From Kastovskya adunca ATA6-11-RM4 (GTDB lineage Bacteria; Cyanobacteriota; Cyanobacteriia; Cyanobacteriales; Coleofasciculaceae): 64,000 nt of DNA. The notes under the pieces are model-generated. The model made no database searches. It saw nothing but the letters and a program-made list of their open reading frames with translations, and was not told where the DNA came from. The translations under genes and the position numbers were made by a program. Positions 54,183 through 63,657 of this stretch are shown here, piece by piece. How positions within the stretch are numbered: position 1 is the first letter of the stretch; each line of letters begins with the position of its first letter. The stretch lies in NCBI GenBank assembly GCA_019359445.1, contig JAHHHJ010000005.1, positions 124,001-188,000 on the forward strand, written 5' to 3'.

Positions 54183-55082
54183 ATGATTCCTGCTCGATTT
54201 TTCCGCTTCTTTCGATATTTAAATGTAGTCGCACTTAGGAGAACCTTTACGCGTGCCTTCCAGCGGCGCTTAATGGGTTTGTCCTCAGAAATAGCTTACA
54301 ACGCTATGTTAGCCCTGTTTCCGGCTGTTCTGGCGATACTCACAGCGGTTGGTCTGTTTGAAGAATCCTTACAATCTACCTTTCATAACATAGCGAGTCA
54401 ACTCAGTGAAATTGCCCCGGTAGATGCGTTGGATTTAATCCGTGATTTCGTTAATGAAATTAGCCAGACGAAAAGCCCGAGATTATTTTCCTTTAGCTTT
54501 TTACTGGCACTTTGGGCCGCTTCAGGAGCACTCAGTGCCGCCATGAATGCCCTCGATCAAATCCACCAAATTCCGCCCCAACAAACGCGACCCTTCTGGA
54601 AAGCAAAACTGGTTTCTCTTAGTTTAACCATTGGCACAATTTTACTCTTTGTCACTGCCTCCTTTCTCGTTTTTATCAGTGACTGGATTATAAAACTGGT
54701 TGCCGATCAAAGTGGCGTTTCGCTGTTTTTAACGCTTTGGCGACTTCTAAGCTGGCCTCTTGCTTTAGGAATTGTGGCAATTGCCTTTGCCTTTATATAC
54801 CGTTATGGCCCCAGTCGCTGGAACAAGGGCATGCCAATTTTGCCAGGAGCAGTGCTAGCCGCCGTAGCCTGGGCAATTCTATCTGCCCTATTCCGACTTT
54901 ATGTTGCTAATTTCGGCAATTACAACAAAGTTTATGGCACTGTTGGTGCAGTAATTGTGCTGCTACTTTGGCTATACATGAGTTCGCTTGTCCTGTTGCT
55001 GGGCGACCAACTTAACGTCACAGTTGGTGAAGCGATGCAAAAAAGCGTAGATAGAACAGCATTGAAAATAACGAAGGTATAA
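54183..55082 (+). CDS. YihY/BrkB family inner-membrane protein
   Basis: A 299-residue protein from the chosen ATG at 54183. A TTG 21 bases upstream is the alternative. Six membrane helices carry the family features: SSEIAYNAMLALFPAVLAIL at the start, LWAASGALSAAMNALDQIHQ in the middle and NYNKVYGTVGAVIVLLLWLY near the end. YihY proteins are transport-like but their substrate is unknown. The gene is followed by DUF4112 after 36 bp, probably in one operon. Confidence 0.88.
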   Translation: MIPARFFRFFRYLNVVALRRTFTRAFQRRLMGLSSEIAYNAMLALFPAVLAILTAVGLFEESLQSTFHNIASQLSEIAPVDALDLIRDFVNEISQTKSPRLFSFSFLLALWAASGALSAAMNALDQIHQIPPQQTRPFWKAKLVSLSLTIGTILLFVTASFLVFISDWIIKLVADQSGVSLFLTLWRLLSWPLALGIVAIAFAFIYRYGPSRWNKGMPILPGAVLAAVAWAILSALFRLYVANFGNYNKVYGTVGAVIVLLLWLYMSSLVLLLGDQLNVTVGEAMQKSVDRTALKITKV

Positions 55083-55118
55083 AAATCAAACCTTAGTTAA
55101 CTAAGGACACTTCCTAAA

Positions 55119-55610
55119 ATGACTAAACCTTCTTTTGTGCCCAGTGACCCTAGAGCGGCTAGCCTCAGGCGTCTACGTCAACTCAGTTACCTGCTCGACA
55201 ATGCCATTCCTATTCCTGGAACATCGTATCGAATTGGTATTGATCCGATTTTAGGGCTGCTACCAGGAGCGGGGGATTTGGCTGGGACAGCCGCCTCTGC
55301 CTTTATTGTCGTGCAAGCTGCTCGCTGGGGGCTTCCTCGCGCTACCTTGACCCGAATGGCTCTCAATATCCTTTTTGAGACAGTAGTGGGTTCTATTCCT
55401 GTGCTGGGAGATGTGGTGGATGCAGGCTGGAAAGCCAACATGAAAAACATGGCACTGCTAGAAGCCCACCTAAATCATCCTCAAGAGAGCCGCCGGGTGG
55501 ATTGGTTATTTCTGAGTTTCCTGCTGGCTGGATTGTTTTTAGTGGTAATGACGATCACCATTGTAAGTTTTATAGTTCTGAAGTTTTTAGTGCAAGCAAT
55601 CAGTGGCTAG
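55119..55610 (+). CDS. DUF4112 protein
   Basis: A 163-residue membrane protein. The core LLDNAIPIPGTSYRIGIDPI, then LGLLPGAGDLAG, with VGSIPVLGDVVDAGWKANMKN matches DUF4112. Hydrophobic helices occur at about 60-75 and 125-155. Function is unknown. It follows the YihY-like gene with 36 bp between stop and start and is likely to be co-transcribed, so a shared envelope role is plausible. Confidence 0.85.
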   Translation: MTKPSFVPSDPRAASLRRLRQLSYLLDNAIPIPGTSYRIGIDPILGLLPGAGDLAGTAASAFIVVQAARWGLPRATLTRMALNILFETVVGSIPVLGDVVDAGWKANMKNMALLEAHLNHPQESRRVDWLFLSFLLAGLFLVVMTITIVSFIVLKFLVQAISG

Positions 55611-55676
55611 TAAGGAAGTCACAGACAATCTTAGGTCTGCTAGCAAAAGAGGCAAAATTTTTAACTTCTAGCTAAA

Positions 55677-56579
55677 CTAACTAACTGAATTTTTCATAGG
55701 AAATGCCTGTAATAACACTACAGAAATAACAACCAACAAAGCTCCAATAACTTGTTTGGCAACCAATTGTTCACCCAAGAAAACAATCCCTAATAAAACA
55801 GTTACTACTGGCTCAATGGTAGATAAAATCGCTGTCTGGGAGGTGCCGAGGCGTTGGATTCCAGAAAATAAGGCGACAATCGGCAGCACTGTTGCTAGTA
55901 GTACTAATCCGGCTACAGTCCATAAGGCAGTGGAGCTTTCTGGCACTACTAAACCTTGTCCTAGGAAAGCCGCTCCTAGAAAGGACAGGGCAGCACCGAA
56001 GGAAAGATAAGCACTGGTTGTTACAGGCGAGACGGATCGCACTAAGCTTGCCCCGAAAGTCAGGTAGAGCGCATACCAAACCCCGCAGGCAATCCCTAGC
56101 ACCACGCCAAGCGGCTTAAGGGTGGCATTGCTGAGGTCGATTGTCAGAAGACAGCCGACGAGGGCTAAACTAAGGGCAATTGTTCGCCGAAAACCTGGAG
56201 GATTGCCAGATTGTAGCCAGTCAAGAAGGGTGACAAAAGCAGGATAGGTGTAGAGTAACAGGGCTGAAACTCCGGCACTGGAATGGGCAAGGGCACTAAA
56301 GAACAGCGCGGCTTGAATAGCATACCCGACTGCGCCTAATAGAGTTGCCGCGATCGCGTCTCGTTTAGACAGTCGCCAATCTCCTCGCCACAACAACCAC
56401 GCCCAAAGAACAACTGTCGCCCCTGCAAATCGCCAAGAGAGGGTGCTAGCTAAATCTAATCCTTCGCTGTAGGCAAGCTTGGCAAAGATTGCCAATGTTG
56501 CAAAACCTGTGGCAGACAGCGTAACTAGCAACACTCCCACACCGTCCGGACTTGCCTCTAACGTGCCTTCTTTCTTCAA
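55677..56579 (-). CDS. EamA/DMT family transporter
   Basis: A 300-residue protein. Ten membrane helices form two EamA halves, each starting with a GV(G/V)LxxxxATGFAT or similar segment (GVLLVTLSATGFATLAIFAK, KPLGVVLGIACGVWYALYLT). The start is TTG, because an in-frame TAG lies a few codons upstream. These proteins export or import small metabolites such as amino acids, but the substrate cannot be predicted. It converges with the DUF4112 gene. Confidence 0.85.
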   Translation of the reverse strand: MKKEGTLEASPDGVGVLLVTLSATGFATLAIFAKLAYSEGLDLASTLSWRFAGATVVLWAWLLWRGDWRLSKRDAIAATLLGAVGYAIQAALFFSALAHSSAGVSALLLYTYPAFVTLLDWLQSGNPPGFRRTIALSLALVGCLLTIDLSNATLKPLGVVLGIACGVWYALYLTFGASLVRSVSPVTTSAYLSFGAALSFLGAAFLGQGLVVPESSTALWTVAGLVLLATVLPIVALFSGIQRLGTSQTAILSTIEPVVTVLLGIVFLGEQLVAKQVIGALLVVISVVLLQAFPMKNSVS

Positions 56580-56705
56580 CTTCTTTGTTTTCTACTTCTC
56601 TCTCAGGATATGGAGGAAAATGAATCTGTTTATCCCTAGTTGTAAGCGGCTTCCTTGATCCCTCAATGCTCTACCAATGAAAAATGGCAATTTGTAGGAG
56701 TCAAC

Positions 56706-57563
56706 ATGAATGTGACAATTCGCTCTGCTACTGCCTCTGATATTGAAGTCTGCGGACAGATTATTTACAAAGCCTTTGCAGGAATCGCTGAACGTTATCA
56801 GTTTCCCTCTGATTTCTCGACCTTAGAATTTGCGACTCAGACAGCGGCATTTTTGATTCAGCATCCTTTAGTCTTTAGTGTAGTTGCCCTTTTAGATCAT
56901 CAGGTAGTTGGAGTCAATTTCCTCGACGAACGTAATCTAATTTACGCTATTGGGCCAATCGCTGTCGCTCCAGATGCTCAAGGGCAGGGAATTGGACGGC
57001 AATTGATGAAAGCTTTACTAGAACGGGGTCAGGATTCCTTTGGCATTCGCCTCAGCCAGGATACAGTTAATCTGTCATCACTTTCTCTGTATACTTCCTT
57101 CGGCTTTGAGGCGAAAGAGCTAGCGGTGGTGCTGAGTGGAAAGCCGGAAAGCCCACCTGATCCCGCCGTTGAAGTTCGGCTTCTCAATCATTCAGATTTA
57201 GAGGCGTGTGCTGCTCTTTGCCAAAAAGTCTACGGATTTCTGCGGACTGGTGAACTAATCGAGGCTCTCGATTATTTTTCTCCCCTTGCCGTTTTCCGTT
57301 CAGGTCGCCTCACAGCCTATGCCTCGGCGGTTGCTTTTTTTGGCCACGGTGTGGCTGAAACAGAAGCAGACTTGCAGGCGTTAATCTTGGGTGCTGGAGC
57401 TAAAAGCGAGCAACCTATCTCCTTCATCGCACCTCTGCGACAGGGAAACTTCTTACGTTGGTGTTTGAAGGAGGGATTCCGTATGGTTAAGCCAATAACG
57501 TTAATGGCAATGGGTGACTATCAAGAACCACAGGAATTTTTCTTTCCCTCGGTGGCTTACTGA
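56706..57563 (+). CDS. GNAT acetyltransferase with two GNAT-like halves
   Basis: A 285-residue protein from the chosen ATG at 56706 (AGGAG 5 bases upstream). A longer in-frame ATG at 56655 is less well placed. The first half has the acetyl-CoA loop IAVAPDAQGQGIGRQLMKAL. The second half (about 150-285) has a related fold but lacks a clear (R/Q)xxGxG/A loop. Tandem GNAT proteins often use one active half. The acceptor is unknown. It is divergent from the EamA transporter. Confidence 0.82.
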   Translation: MNVTIRSATASDIEVCGQIIYKAFAGIAERYQFPSDFSTLEFATQTAAFLIQHPLVFSVVALLDHQVVGVNFLDERNLIYAIGPIAVAPDAQGQGIGRQLMKALLERGQDSFGIRLSQDTVNLSSLSLYTSFGFEAKELAVVLSGKPESPPDPAVEVRLLNHSDLEACAALCQKVYGFLRTGELIEALDYFSPLAVFRSGRLTAYASAVAFFGHGVAETEADLQALILGAGAKSEQPISFIAPLRQGNFLRWCLKEGFRMVKPITLMAMGDYQEPQEFFFPSVAY

Positions 57564-57642
57564 TGCTGTGCTTAGTTTTTTCTGATGTCGTACGTACTAA
57601 GGGATTAATGCGATCGCTTGCTACCCTACAAAAAGCACGATA

Positions 57643-58443
57643 TTAGATGAAAAGGCTTTCTTGTTCGGTAGTAAAGATATATTCGTAGTCAAAATGCAAG
57701 CATTGCGGATGTCGAATTATAGAAAATCCTAGATTCGTCACGACGTCTGTTGTGAAAGTAGCAATAACTAATTCAGTGAGCTTCTTAACTGAAACTTGCG
57801 GTTCTTGCACAAAATAATCTCGTTTAGAAAAGAATTCTTTTTCTCGGACAGGTACAACAATCCCGTTGATGCGGTGGGTGTGTTGAATAGGTTTGATATA
57901 AAGATTGGTAAATTCTTCTTGATTTCTTTGCAGCCTGTATAGCCGCTCATGCTGCAACCAACTCATTTTGAACATCATTTTGATGAGTTCAAAACCTAAG
58001 ATGTAGTTAAAAACATGATTGCGTTCTTCTGTGCTGGCAATTAGTCGCAGAGCTGACTCTAAATAAACGTCAGGTTTGCGGCGAACATCTTGAGCAGAGT
58101 GAATATAAAACTGCTTGATGTAAGATCTTAAAATTGTTTCACCAAGTGCAGTTTGAATTTGAAACCGTCGGAGATGTTTTTCTACTTTTTGTTGAGTGTC
58201 ACGGTCATAAATAATCCTTGAAAGTATGCCGTCTGCCGTGTACTCATCTAAAAACTCCGCCTGCACCTCTGGTGGAGCCGCGCAGATCAGATGACACAAC
58301 GACAGCACGTAGCGCCGCTGCTCCCAGGGCAAGCTTTCTGCCCATTCTCTGGCTTCTGGAGGAATTTGATCGAGAATATGGTTAGCTTCTTGAAGTGCTC
58401 TAGAAACAAGGAGGTTTCTATATTCTGTGTCCATTGTGAACAT
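57643..58443 (-). CDS. Conserved cyanobacterial protein of unknown function
   Basis: A 266-residue mainly helical protein without a P-loop, metal motif, membrane segment or signal. Strong segments are NHILDQIPPEAREWAESLPW, YIKQFYIHSAQDVRRKPDVY and NYILGFELIKMMFKMSWLQH. Relatives are sometimes named as cobyrinic acid a,c-diamide synthase. That name cannot be supported, because no nucleotide-binding or amidotransferase motif is visible. The basic, aromatic-rich surface might bind RNA, DNA or a partner protein. A start 9 bases inward (MDTEYRN) is an alternative. Confidence 0.6.
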   Translation of the reverse strand: MFTMDTEYRNLLVSRALQEANHILDQIPPEAREWAESLPWEQRRYVLSLCHLICAAPPEVQAEFLDEYTADGILSRIIYDRDTQQKVEKHLRRFQIQTALGETILRSYIKQFYIHSAQDVRRKPDVYLESALRLIASTEERNHVFNYILGFELIKMMFKMSWLQHERLYRLQRNQEEFTNLYIKPIQHTHRINGIVVPVREKEFFSKRDYFVQEPQVSVKKLTELVIATFTTDVVTNLGFSIIRHPQCLHFDYEYIFTTEQESLFI

Positions 58444-58825
58444 AAGCCGTTGTTAGTAGGAATAAATCAGTAAATCAAGGTAGCTTGTAGAAGATTAATG
58501 GATGGTATGAATTTAAGCTGATATTTAAATGCTATGGTCTATTTTGGCACAAATCTCTAGGAATTTAAATACCGTACTTTTACGTAATTACTACAGAGTT
58601 ACAAAGGTTTTTTCAGTAGTTACCCAAGTTAATTTACTGAGTTAGAGAAAGTTTGAAAGGTTTTTGAGATGTTTCTTCTAACCTCCAAACTATTAAGATA
58701 GTTTAAGAGAGACTAGCTGAACCCTTAGGTTTAGCGATCGCCAAAAGCAGTTCTCTTTCTTCTTGCTACCGATTACCTCAACCATCAGCGCTACAATATG
58801 ACGGTTGTATTGGGCGATACAGGCA
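58444..58825. other. Divergent intergenic region before purB
   Basis: About 380 bp, A/T-rich between 58500 and 58720, with one HIP1 site near 58735. No small gene or repeat was seen. It should contain the promoters of both flanking genes. Confidence 0.45.
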
Positions 58826-60121
58826 TTGATCGAGCGTTATACTCTGCCCGAAATGGGCGAATTGTGGACTGAAACTTATAAATTAAAAACCTGGCTGCAA
58901 GTGGAAATTGCCGTTTGCGAGGCGCAAGCGGAGTTGGGTTACATCCCGTCTGAGGCGGTTGAGGAAATCAAGGCGAAGGCAAATTTCGATCCCCAGCGAG
59001 TGCTGGAAATTGAGAACGTAGTCCGCCATGACATGATTGCCTTTCTCACCAACGTCAATGAGTATGTCGGGGATGCAGGACGTTACATCCATTTAGGATT
59101 AACTAGTTCTGATGTGCTGGATACGGCGCTAGCGCTTCAGTTGGTGGCGAGTCTCGATATTTTACTGGAGCATACAGAAAAGCTGAGTCAGGCGATTCGT
59201 TACCAGGCGCAGCAGCATCGTCACACTGTGATGATTGGACGCTCCCATGGTATTCATGCTGAACCGATTACCTTTGGCTTTAAGCTGGCAGGGTGGTTGG
59301 CGGAAGTGTTGAGAAACCGCGATCGCCTCTGCCGTCTGCGCCGTGATATTGCTGTTGGCAAGATTTCCGGTGCGGTGGGAACCTACGCTAACACTGAGCC
59401 ACGAGTGGAAGCGATCGCCTGTCAGAAATTGGGACTCGAACCCGATACGGCATCGACGCAAGTAATTTCCCGCGATCGCCATGCGGACTTTGTCCAAACC
59501 TTAGCGTTACTCGCCGCCTCAATCGAACGCTTTGCTGTGGAAATTCGCAACTTGCAAAGAACCGATGTCTTGGAAGTGGAAGAGTTTTTCTCTAAAGGAC
59601 AAAAAGGCTCCTCCGCTATGCCACACAAGCGCAACCCGATCCGTTCTGAGCGCTTAACCGGAATGGCACGCATCATTCGCGCTCATTCAGTGGCGGCGCT
59701 AGAAAATGTTGCCCTCTGGCACGAACGGGATATTTCTCATAGTTCTGTGGAACGAGTGATTTTGCCTGATGTTTGCACCTTGACGCATTTCATGCTGGTG
59801 GAAACGATTGATTTGGTGAAGAATCTGCTGGTTTACCCAGAGAACATGAAGCGGAACATGAATCTTTACGGTGGCGTTGTCTTTAGCCAGCGAGTTTTGC
59901 TTACCTTAGTAGAAAAAGGTATCAACCGTGAAGATGCTTACGAGATCGTCCAGTCTTGCGCTCATGAAGCCTGGAATAAACCGGAAGGAGATTTCCACGG
60001 GCTGATTGCCAAAGATCAGCGGGTAGCGGCGAAACTAACGCCAGAAGAGATTGAGGAGTGCTTTAACCCACAGCACCATTTGCGACATTTAGATGAGGTG
60101 TATCAACGCTTAGGCATTTAA
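58826..60121 (+). CDS. purB: Adenylosuccinate lyase
   Basis: A 431-residue enzyme of purine synthesis. It cleaves SAICAR and adenylosuccinate with release of fumarate. The chosen start is TTG 58826, which gives the usual opening IERYTLPEMGELWTETYK. A TTG 21 bases upstream gives a longer form. Motifs are TSSDVLDTALALQL, GRSHGIHAEPITFG with catalytic His, and the signature SSAMPHKRNPIRSE with the flexible catalytic loop Ser. The length matches the family. Confidence 0.95.
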   Translation: MIERYTLPEMGELWTETYKLKTWLQVEIAVCEAQAELGYIPSEAVEEIKAKANFDPQRVLEIENVVRHDMIAFLTNVNEYVGDAGRYIHLGLTSSDVLDTALALQLVASLDILLEHTEKLSQAIRYQAQQHRHTVMIGRSHGIHAEPITFGFKLAGWLAEVLRNRDRLCRLRRDIAVGKISGAVGTYANTEPRVEAIACQKLGLEPDTASTQVISRDRHADFVQTLALLAASIERFAVEIRNLQRTDVLEVEEFFSKGQKGSSAMPHKRNPIRSERLTGMARIIRAHSVAALENVALWHERDISHSSVERVILPDVCTLTHFMLVETIDLVKNLLVYPENMKRNMNLYGGVVFSQRVLLTLVEKGINREDAYEIVQSCAHEAWNKPEGDFHGLIAKDQRVAAKLTPEEIEECFNPQHHLRHLDEVYQRLGI

Positions 60122-60122
60122 T

Positions 60123-60286
60123 GAAGGGTGAAGTATGAAGTATGAAATATGAGGGGTAAGAGGTTATCGTTTTACCTCATCACCTCATCCCCCTCTCTTC
60201 TTCCAAACTCCGTGTCCTCTGTGCCTCTGTGGTTTATTAAAACTTTATTCCCTCTCCCCCGCACCCTTACTTAGGACTCAGGACTC
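60123..60286. repeat. Repeat-filled purB-mutL spacer
   Basis: In order: GGGTGAAGTATGAAGTATGAA (60123-60151), a C/T-rich stretch, CCGTGTCCTCTGTGCCTCTGTGGTT (60209-60234) and a heptad repeat AGGACTCAGGACTC (60272-60286). Each of the three repeats has a partner elsewhere in the window (36434, 47232 and 32054/36468). Confidence 0.6.
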
Positions 60287-60294
60287 TTTCCCTC

Positions 60295-62037
60295 ATGACC
60301 TTTAGTATTCAAACCCTACCCTCAGAGGTCGTCAACCTCATTGCGGCAGGGGAGGTGATTGATTCCCTTGCTGCCGTGGTGCGGGAACTGGTAGAAAATG
60401 CCCTCGATGCGGGGGCGACACGCCTTGCTATTTCGATCTCACCGGAACAGTGGCGAGTGCGCGTAGCAGATAACGGTTGGGGCATGAGCTTAGGCGATTT
60501 GCGTTGCTGTGCTACGGCTCATAGTACGAGCAAAATCCGCAGCTATGAAGACTTGTGGCGGATTACGAGTCTGGGCTTTCGCGGGGAGGCATTGCACAGC
60601 TTAGCAACGCTAGCAGATTTGCAGGTATTGAGTCGTCCCCTAGTGGCAACAGAGGGGTGGCGCATCATCTACGACTCCCAAGGGGAACCTGTGGTGGAAG
60701 AAGCCGCCGCGATCGCTCCGGGTACAGTAGTCACGGTTTCTAATTTATTTGCCAACTGGGCGGCGCGGAAAGAAAAGTTACCCGCCATGGCACAACAGTT
60801 GCGGGCGGTGCAGACAACGATTTACCACATCGCTCTTTGCCATCCCAACGTTACCTGGCAAGTGCAACAACGCGATCGCCTCTGGTTCGCCATTAGTCCC
60901 GGAACAACCGCCCAGCAGATTTTGCCGCAAATTTTGCGACAGGTGCGACAGGGGGACTTGCATCACTTAGTAGTGGATGTGCCGACGCCGAGCAATAAAC
61001 CGCAGGGTGGCTCTACTATGGAGCTTGACAGTTCTGAACTTGAGCAAGAAACCCTCGCCGATGCCAAACTCTCCTTGGTGATGGGATTACCCGATCGCTG
61101 TCATCGCCGCCGCCCAGATTGGGTGAAGGTGGCAGCAAATAACCGTTTAGTGCGATCGCCAGAATTAGAACAAGCGATTTTGGGGGCATTCGCCCGGACT
61201 GTTCCGCGCGATCGCTACCCGATTTGTTTTCTGCACCTCCAGCTTTGCCCTAGCCAAATTGATTGGAATCGCCATCCCAGCAAGGCAGAGATTTACCTAC
61301 ACGCGATCGGTTATTGGCAAGAAAAAGTTGCCCAAGCGATTGAGAAAGCCTTGCAAATTAGTCCGGCAAATTTATCAGAAGCCGTGCAATCGGAACGAGT
61401 AGTAACATTACTCAAGGCATCTGAAGAAAAAGGGAATTACAGCGTCAGCCGCAGCATCAAAGCCGAAAATACCCAAAAATCTCAGGAAATGGGGCTGATT
61501 GAATTAAAAGCGATCGCCCAAGTTCGCAATACCTACATTCTCGCTGAACATCCTACGGGAATGTGGTTAGTAGAACAGCACATTGCCCATGAGCGAGTAT
61601 TGTACGAGCAATTATGCGATCGCTGGCAGATAGTTCCCCTAGAACCTCCGGCTATCCTCAGCAATCTCACACCCGCCCAAGTCGAACAACTCCAACGCCT
61701 CGGCTTAGATGTCGAACCCTTTGGTGAACAACGGTGGGCAGTCCGCAGCGCCCCGGCTCCCTTGCAAGCAGGAGATGAGTGTACCGAGGCACTTTTAGAA
61801 CTGAGTTGGGGAGGCGATCTACAAACCGCACAAGTAGCAACCGCCTGTCGTAGTGCCATCCGTAACGGCACATCACTAAGTCTTCCAGAAATGCAAGACT
61901 TACTCGATCAGTGGAAACTCACGCGCAATCCCCGCACCTGTCCCCACGGACGACCGATTTATTTATCCCTAGAAGAGTCAGCGCTGGCGCGTTTCTTCAA
62001 GCGGCATTGGGTAATTGGAAAGAGTCATGGAATTTAA
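60295..62037 (+). CDS. mutL: DNA mismatch repair protein MutL
   Basis: A 580-residue GHKL ATPase. The ATPase motifs are VRELVENALDAGAT (motif I), VADNGWGM (motif II) and TSLGFRGEALHSL (motif III). The C-terminal dimerisation domain carries endonuclease-type motifs: EQHIAHERVLYE near residue 424 (in place of DQHAxxERxxYE), ACRSAIRNG and the late CPHGRP. The Asp of DQHA is Glu here, so metal-dependent nicking may be altered or lower. MutL links MutS binding to strand excision. RecJ, encoded in the same window, could act as one of the exonucleases. Confidence 0.95.
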   Translation: MTFSIQTLPSEVVNLIAAGEVIDSLAAVVRELVENALDAGATRLAISISPEQWRVRVADNGWGMSLGDLRCCATAHSTSKIRSYEDLWRITSLGFRGEALHSLATLADLQVLSRPLVATEGWRIIYDSQGEPVVEEAAAIAPGTVVTVSNLFANWAARKEKLPAMAQQLRAVQTTIYHIALCHPNVTWQVQQRDRLWFAISPGTTAQQILPQILRQVRQGDLHHLVVDVPTPSNKPQGGSTMELDSSELEQETLADAKLSLVMGLPDRCHRRRPDWVKVAANNRLVRSPELEQAILGAFARTVPRDRYPICFLHLQLCPSQIDWNRHPSKAEIYLHAIGYWQEKVAQAIEKALQISPANLSEAVQSERVVTLLKASEEKGNYSVSRSIKAENTQKSQEMGLIELKAIAQVRNTYILAEHPTGMWLVEQHIAHERVLYEQLCDRWQIVPLEPPAILSNLTPAQVEQLQRLGLDVEPFGEQRWAVRSAPAPLQAGDECTEALLELSWGGDLQTAQVATACRSAIRNGTSLSLPEMQDLLDQWKLTRNPRTCPHGRPIYLSLEESALARFFKRHWVIGKSHGI

Positions 62038-62077
62038 TAGCAGTACTTAGATAGGGTGTTACACCTAACGAGAACCG

Positions 62078-62863
62078 CTATAACTTAACAGCTTTGCCGA
62101 TGTAGCAAATAGAAGTATCCTCATTAATTTGGATTTTGAATGGTTCTGATTTTTCACCTTTTCCAGAATTGGTTAACCCGCTCCATATGACATCTTGCAG
62201 TGTTTTTAAGCTAGCGCCATTAGTCACATCAAATCCTTTAATTGCAACATCTATGAAATCAGTTCTGTTTAAGATATCAGCTAACTCATCAGGTTTAATG
62301 AATTTATTCCAGTCATGAAGTCCGCGTGGAATTTGCTTAAGAATATCCTCCAGCAGCCAAATCATCACTGCTCGGGATTTAAAGTTTCTGTTAATTGTGT
62401 CAAATAAAAATATTCCATTGCTTTTCAAAACCCTAGATATCTCAGAAACTACTCGTTCCAAGTCAGCAACGTGTTCTAAGACATCAAAACATAAAACCAC
62501 ATCGAATGTATTGTCCTCATAAGGAAGGTTTTCAGCATTGGCAACTCGGTAATCAATAGGCAAATGATTTTCTGTAGCGTGGGCTTGAGCGACGTTAATT
62601 GAGTTTTGAGATAGATCGATACCTGATACATTAGCTCCTCGTTTGGCTAGAGGCTCGCAGGCTAATCCTCCCCCACAACCAACATCCAAAACTCTTAGCC
62701 CTTGCCAACTACGAACATAATCAGTTACAAACTCAAATCTTGACTTATTGAAATGATCGAGTAAATTTAAAACTTCCCCTTCGTCCCACCAGGCGTCAGC
62801 GTTTAAATCATAGTATTCTAGGTCGTTTTTTTGATTATTTGCTCTTTTATATAATGTCGTCAT
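62078..62863 (-). CDS. UbiG-like class I SAM methyltransferase
   Basis: A 261-residue protein from the chosen ATG at 62863, with AGGAAAAGGG just upstream. Twelve or so upstream residues are not needed. The SAM-binding motifs are VLDVGCGGGLACEPLAKRGA (motif I) and ENLPYEDNTFDVVLCFDVLE (motif II-III). Sequence around YYDLNADAWWDEGEVLNLLD is typical of UbiG. In cyanobacteria, which make plastoquinone and not ubiquinone, the substrate is probably another aromatic or isoprenoid compound. The gene stands alone, converging with mutL. Confidence 0.8.
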   Translation of the reverse strand: MTTLYKRANNQKNDLEYYDLNADAWWDEGEVLNLLDHFNKSRFEFVTDYVRSWQGLRVLDVGCGGGLACEPLAKRGANVSGIDLSQNSINVAQAHATENHLPIDYRVANAENLPYEDNTFDVVLCFDVLEHVADLERVVSEISRVLKSNGIFLFDTINRNFKSRAVMIWLLEDILKQIPRGLHDWNKFIKPDELADILNRTDFIDVAIKGFDVTNGASLKTLQDVIWSGLTNSGKGEKSEPFKIQINEDTSICYIGKAVKL

Positions 62864-63013
62864 TGCCCTTTTCCTGCTGTGATTGAATAAAAATACCGCC
62901 ATCTTTAATAGTGGTCAAAATCCTAATAAACTTTCATCAAACTTTCGGTTTATTTTAAAAGTGTGTTGTTCTATACAAGACTTGACGGCTGCTTTTATAA
63001 AAACCGAACTTAT

Positions 63014-63100
63014 GCAAATACACTACATATAGTAGGGACGTTGGCGAAACCGACGCGAAGTGCCTACGGTTCTTCGTCCCTACCCATTAGGTGTATTTGC
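63014..63100. repeat. Nested palindromic element (about 87 bp)
   Basis: Outer arms GCAAATACAC (63014-63023) and GTGTATTTGC (63091-63100) pair perfectly. Inner arms GTAGGGACG (63032-63040) and CGTCCCTAC (63075-63083) pair perfectly too. This is a small mobile-type or hairpin element in the intergenic region after the UbiG-like gene. Confidence 0.7.
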
Positions 63101-63402
63101 CGAGGGGTTAATCCGGCTGTTGCTTACCCCAATTGAGGGGAGATTCTAGAAGATTTTGGGAAAAATCTAACTAAAGTATTAGACGCAGGTCTGGTTCTCC
63201 TTTCTCAACGTTCCAAAGCCTTGCGATCCCAATTTGCTAACTTTGCCCTTACCTTATAGAGGTTTGAAGGTGCTGTTTAACCCTTCCCTAGGGCAGTTCC
63301 GTAACTTGGTTACTTAGGAGTTTTGACCAGCATAGGTTTTAGCAAGAGTATCTCATTTGTATTTCTTTACTAAGATTGCTATTTAATTGAACTCTAGGTT
63401 AT

Positions 63403-63608
63403 CCCTCTTCTGTCACTCTCCGAAAAGCCTTGCGTTTTCTGAATCCTAGAGTGTAGACGGAGCAAGCGATCGCGCAATTTTTTCTGAGTAGAAATTCTTG
63501 GAGATACGAAATTGGTCAAAATGTGATCGCCAACCCCTGCATGGCTCAGCATACCTTGTCTTTGGGAATTACTAATCCTACGAAAAACCGGAGAGTGACA
63601 GAAGAGGG
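63403..63608. mobile_element. Probable MITE with 20-bp terminal inverted repeats
   Basis: A 206-bp element. The 20-bp end CCCTCTTCTGTCACTCTCCG at 63403-63422 is repeated as its exact complement at 63589-63608. TTAT occurs immediately outside both ends (63399-63402 and 63609-63612), as a 4-bp target duplication would. No transposase fits inside. It lies about 50 bp upstream of the gene at 63658. Confidence 0.8.
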
Positions 63609-63657
63609 TTATGTTAGGTCAGGCGATTGAGTTTAGAACTTACACTATAAAAGAAAT

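Noticed and set aside
57643-58443. Naming as cobyrinic acid a,c-diamide synthase
   Set aside because: The protein lacks a P-loop, the glutamine amidotransferase triad and the expected length.
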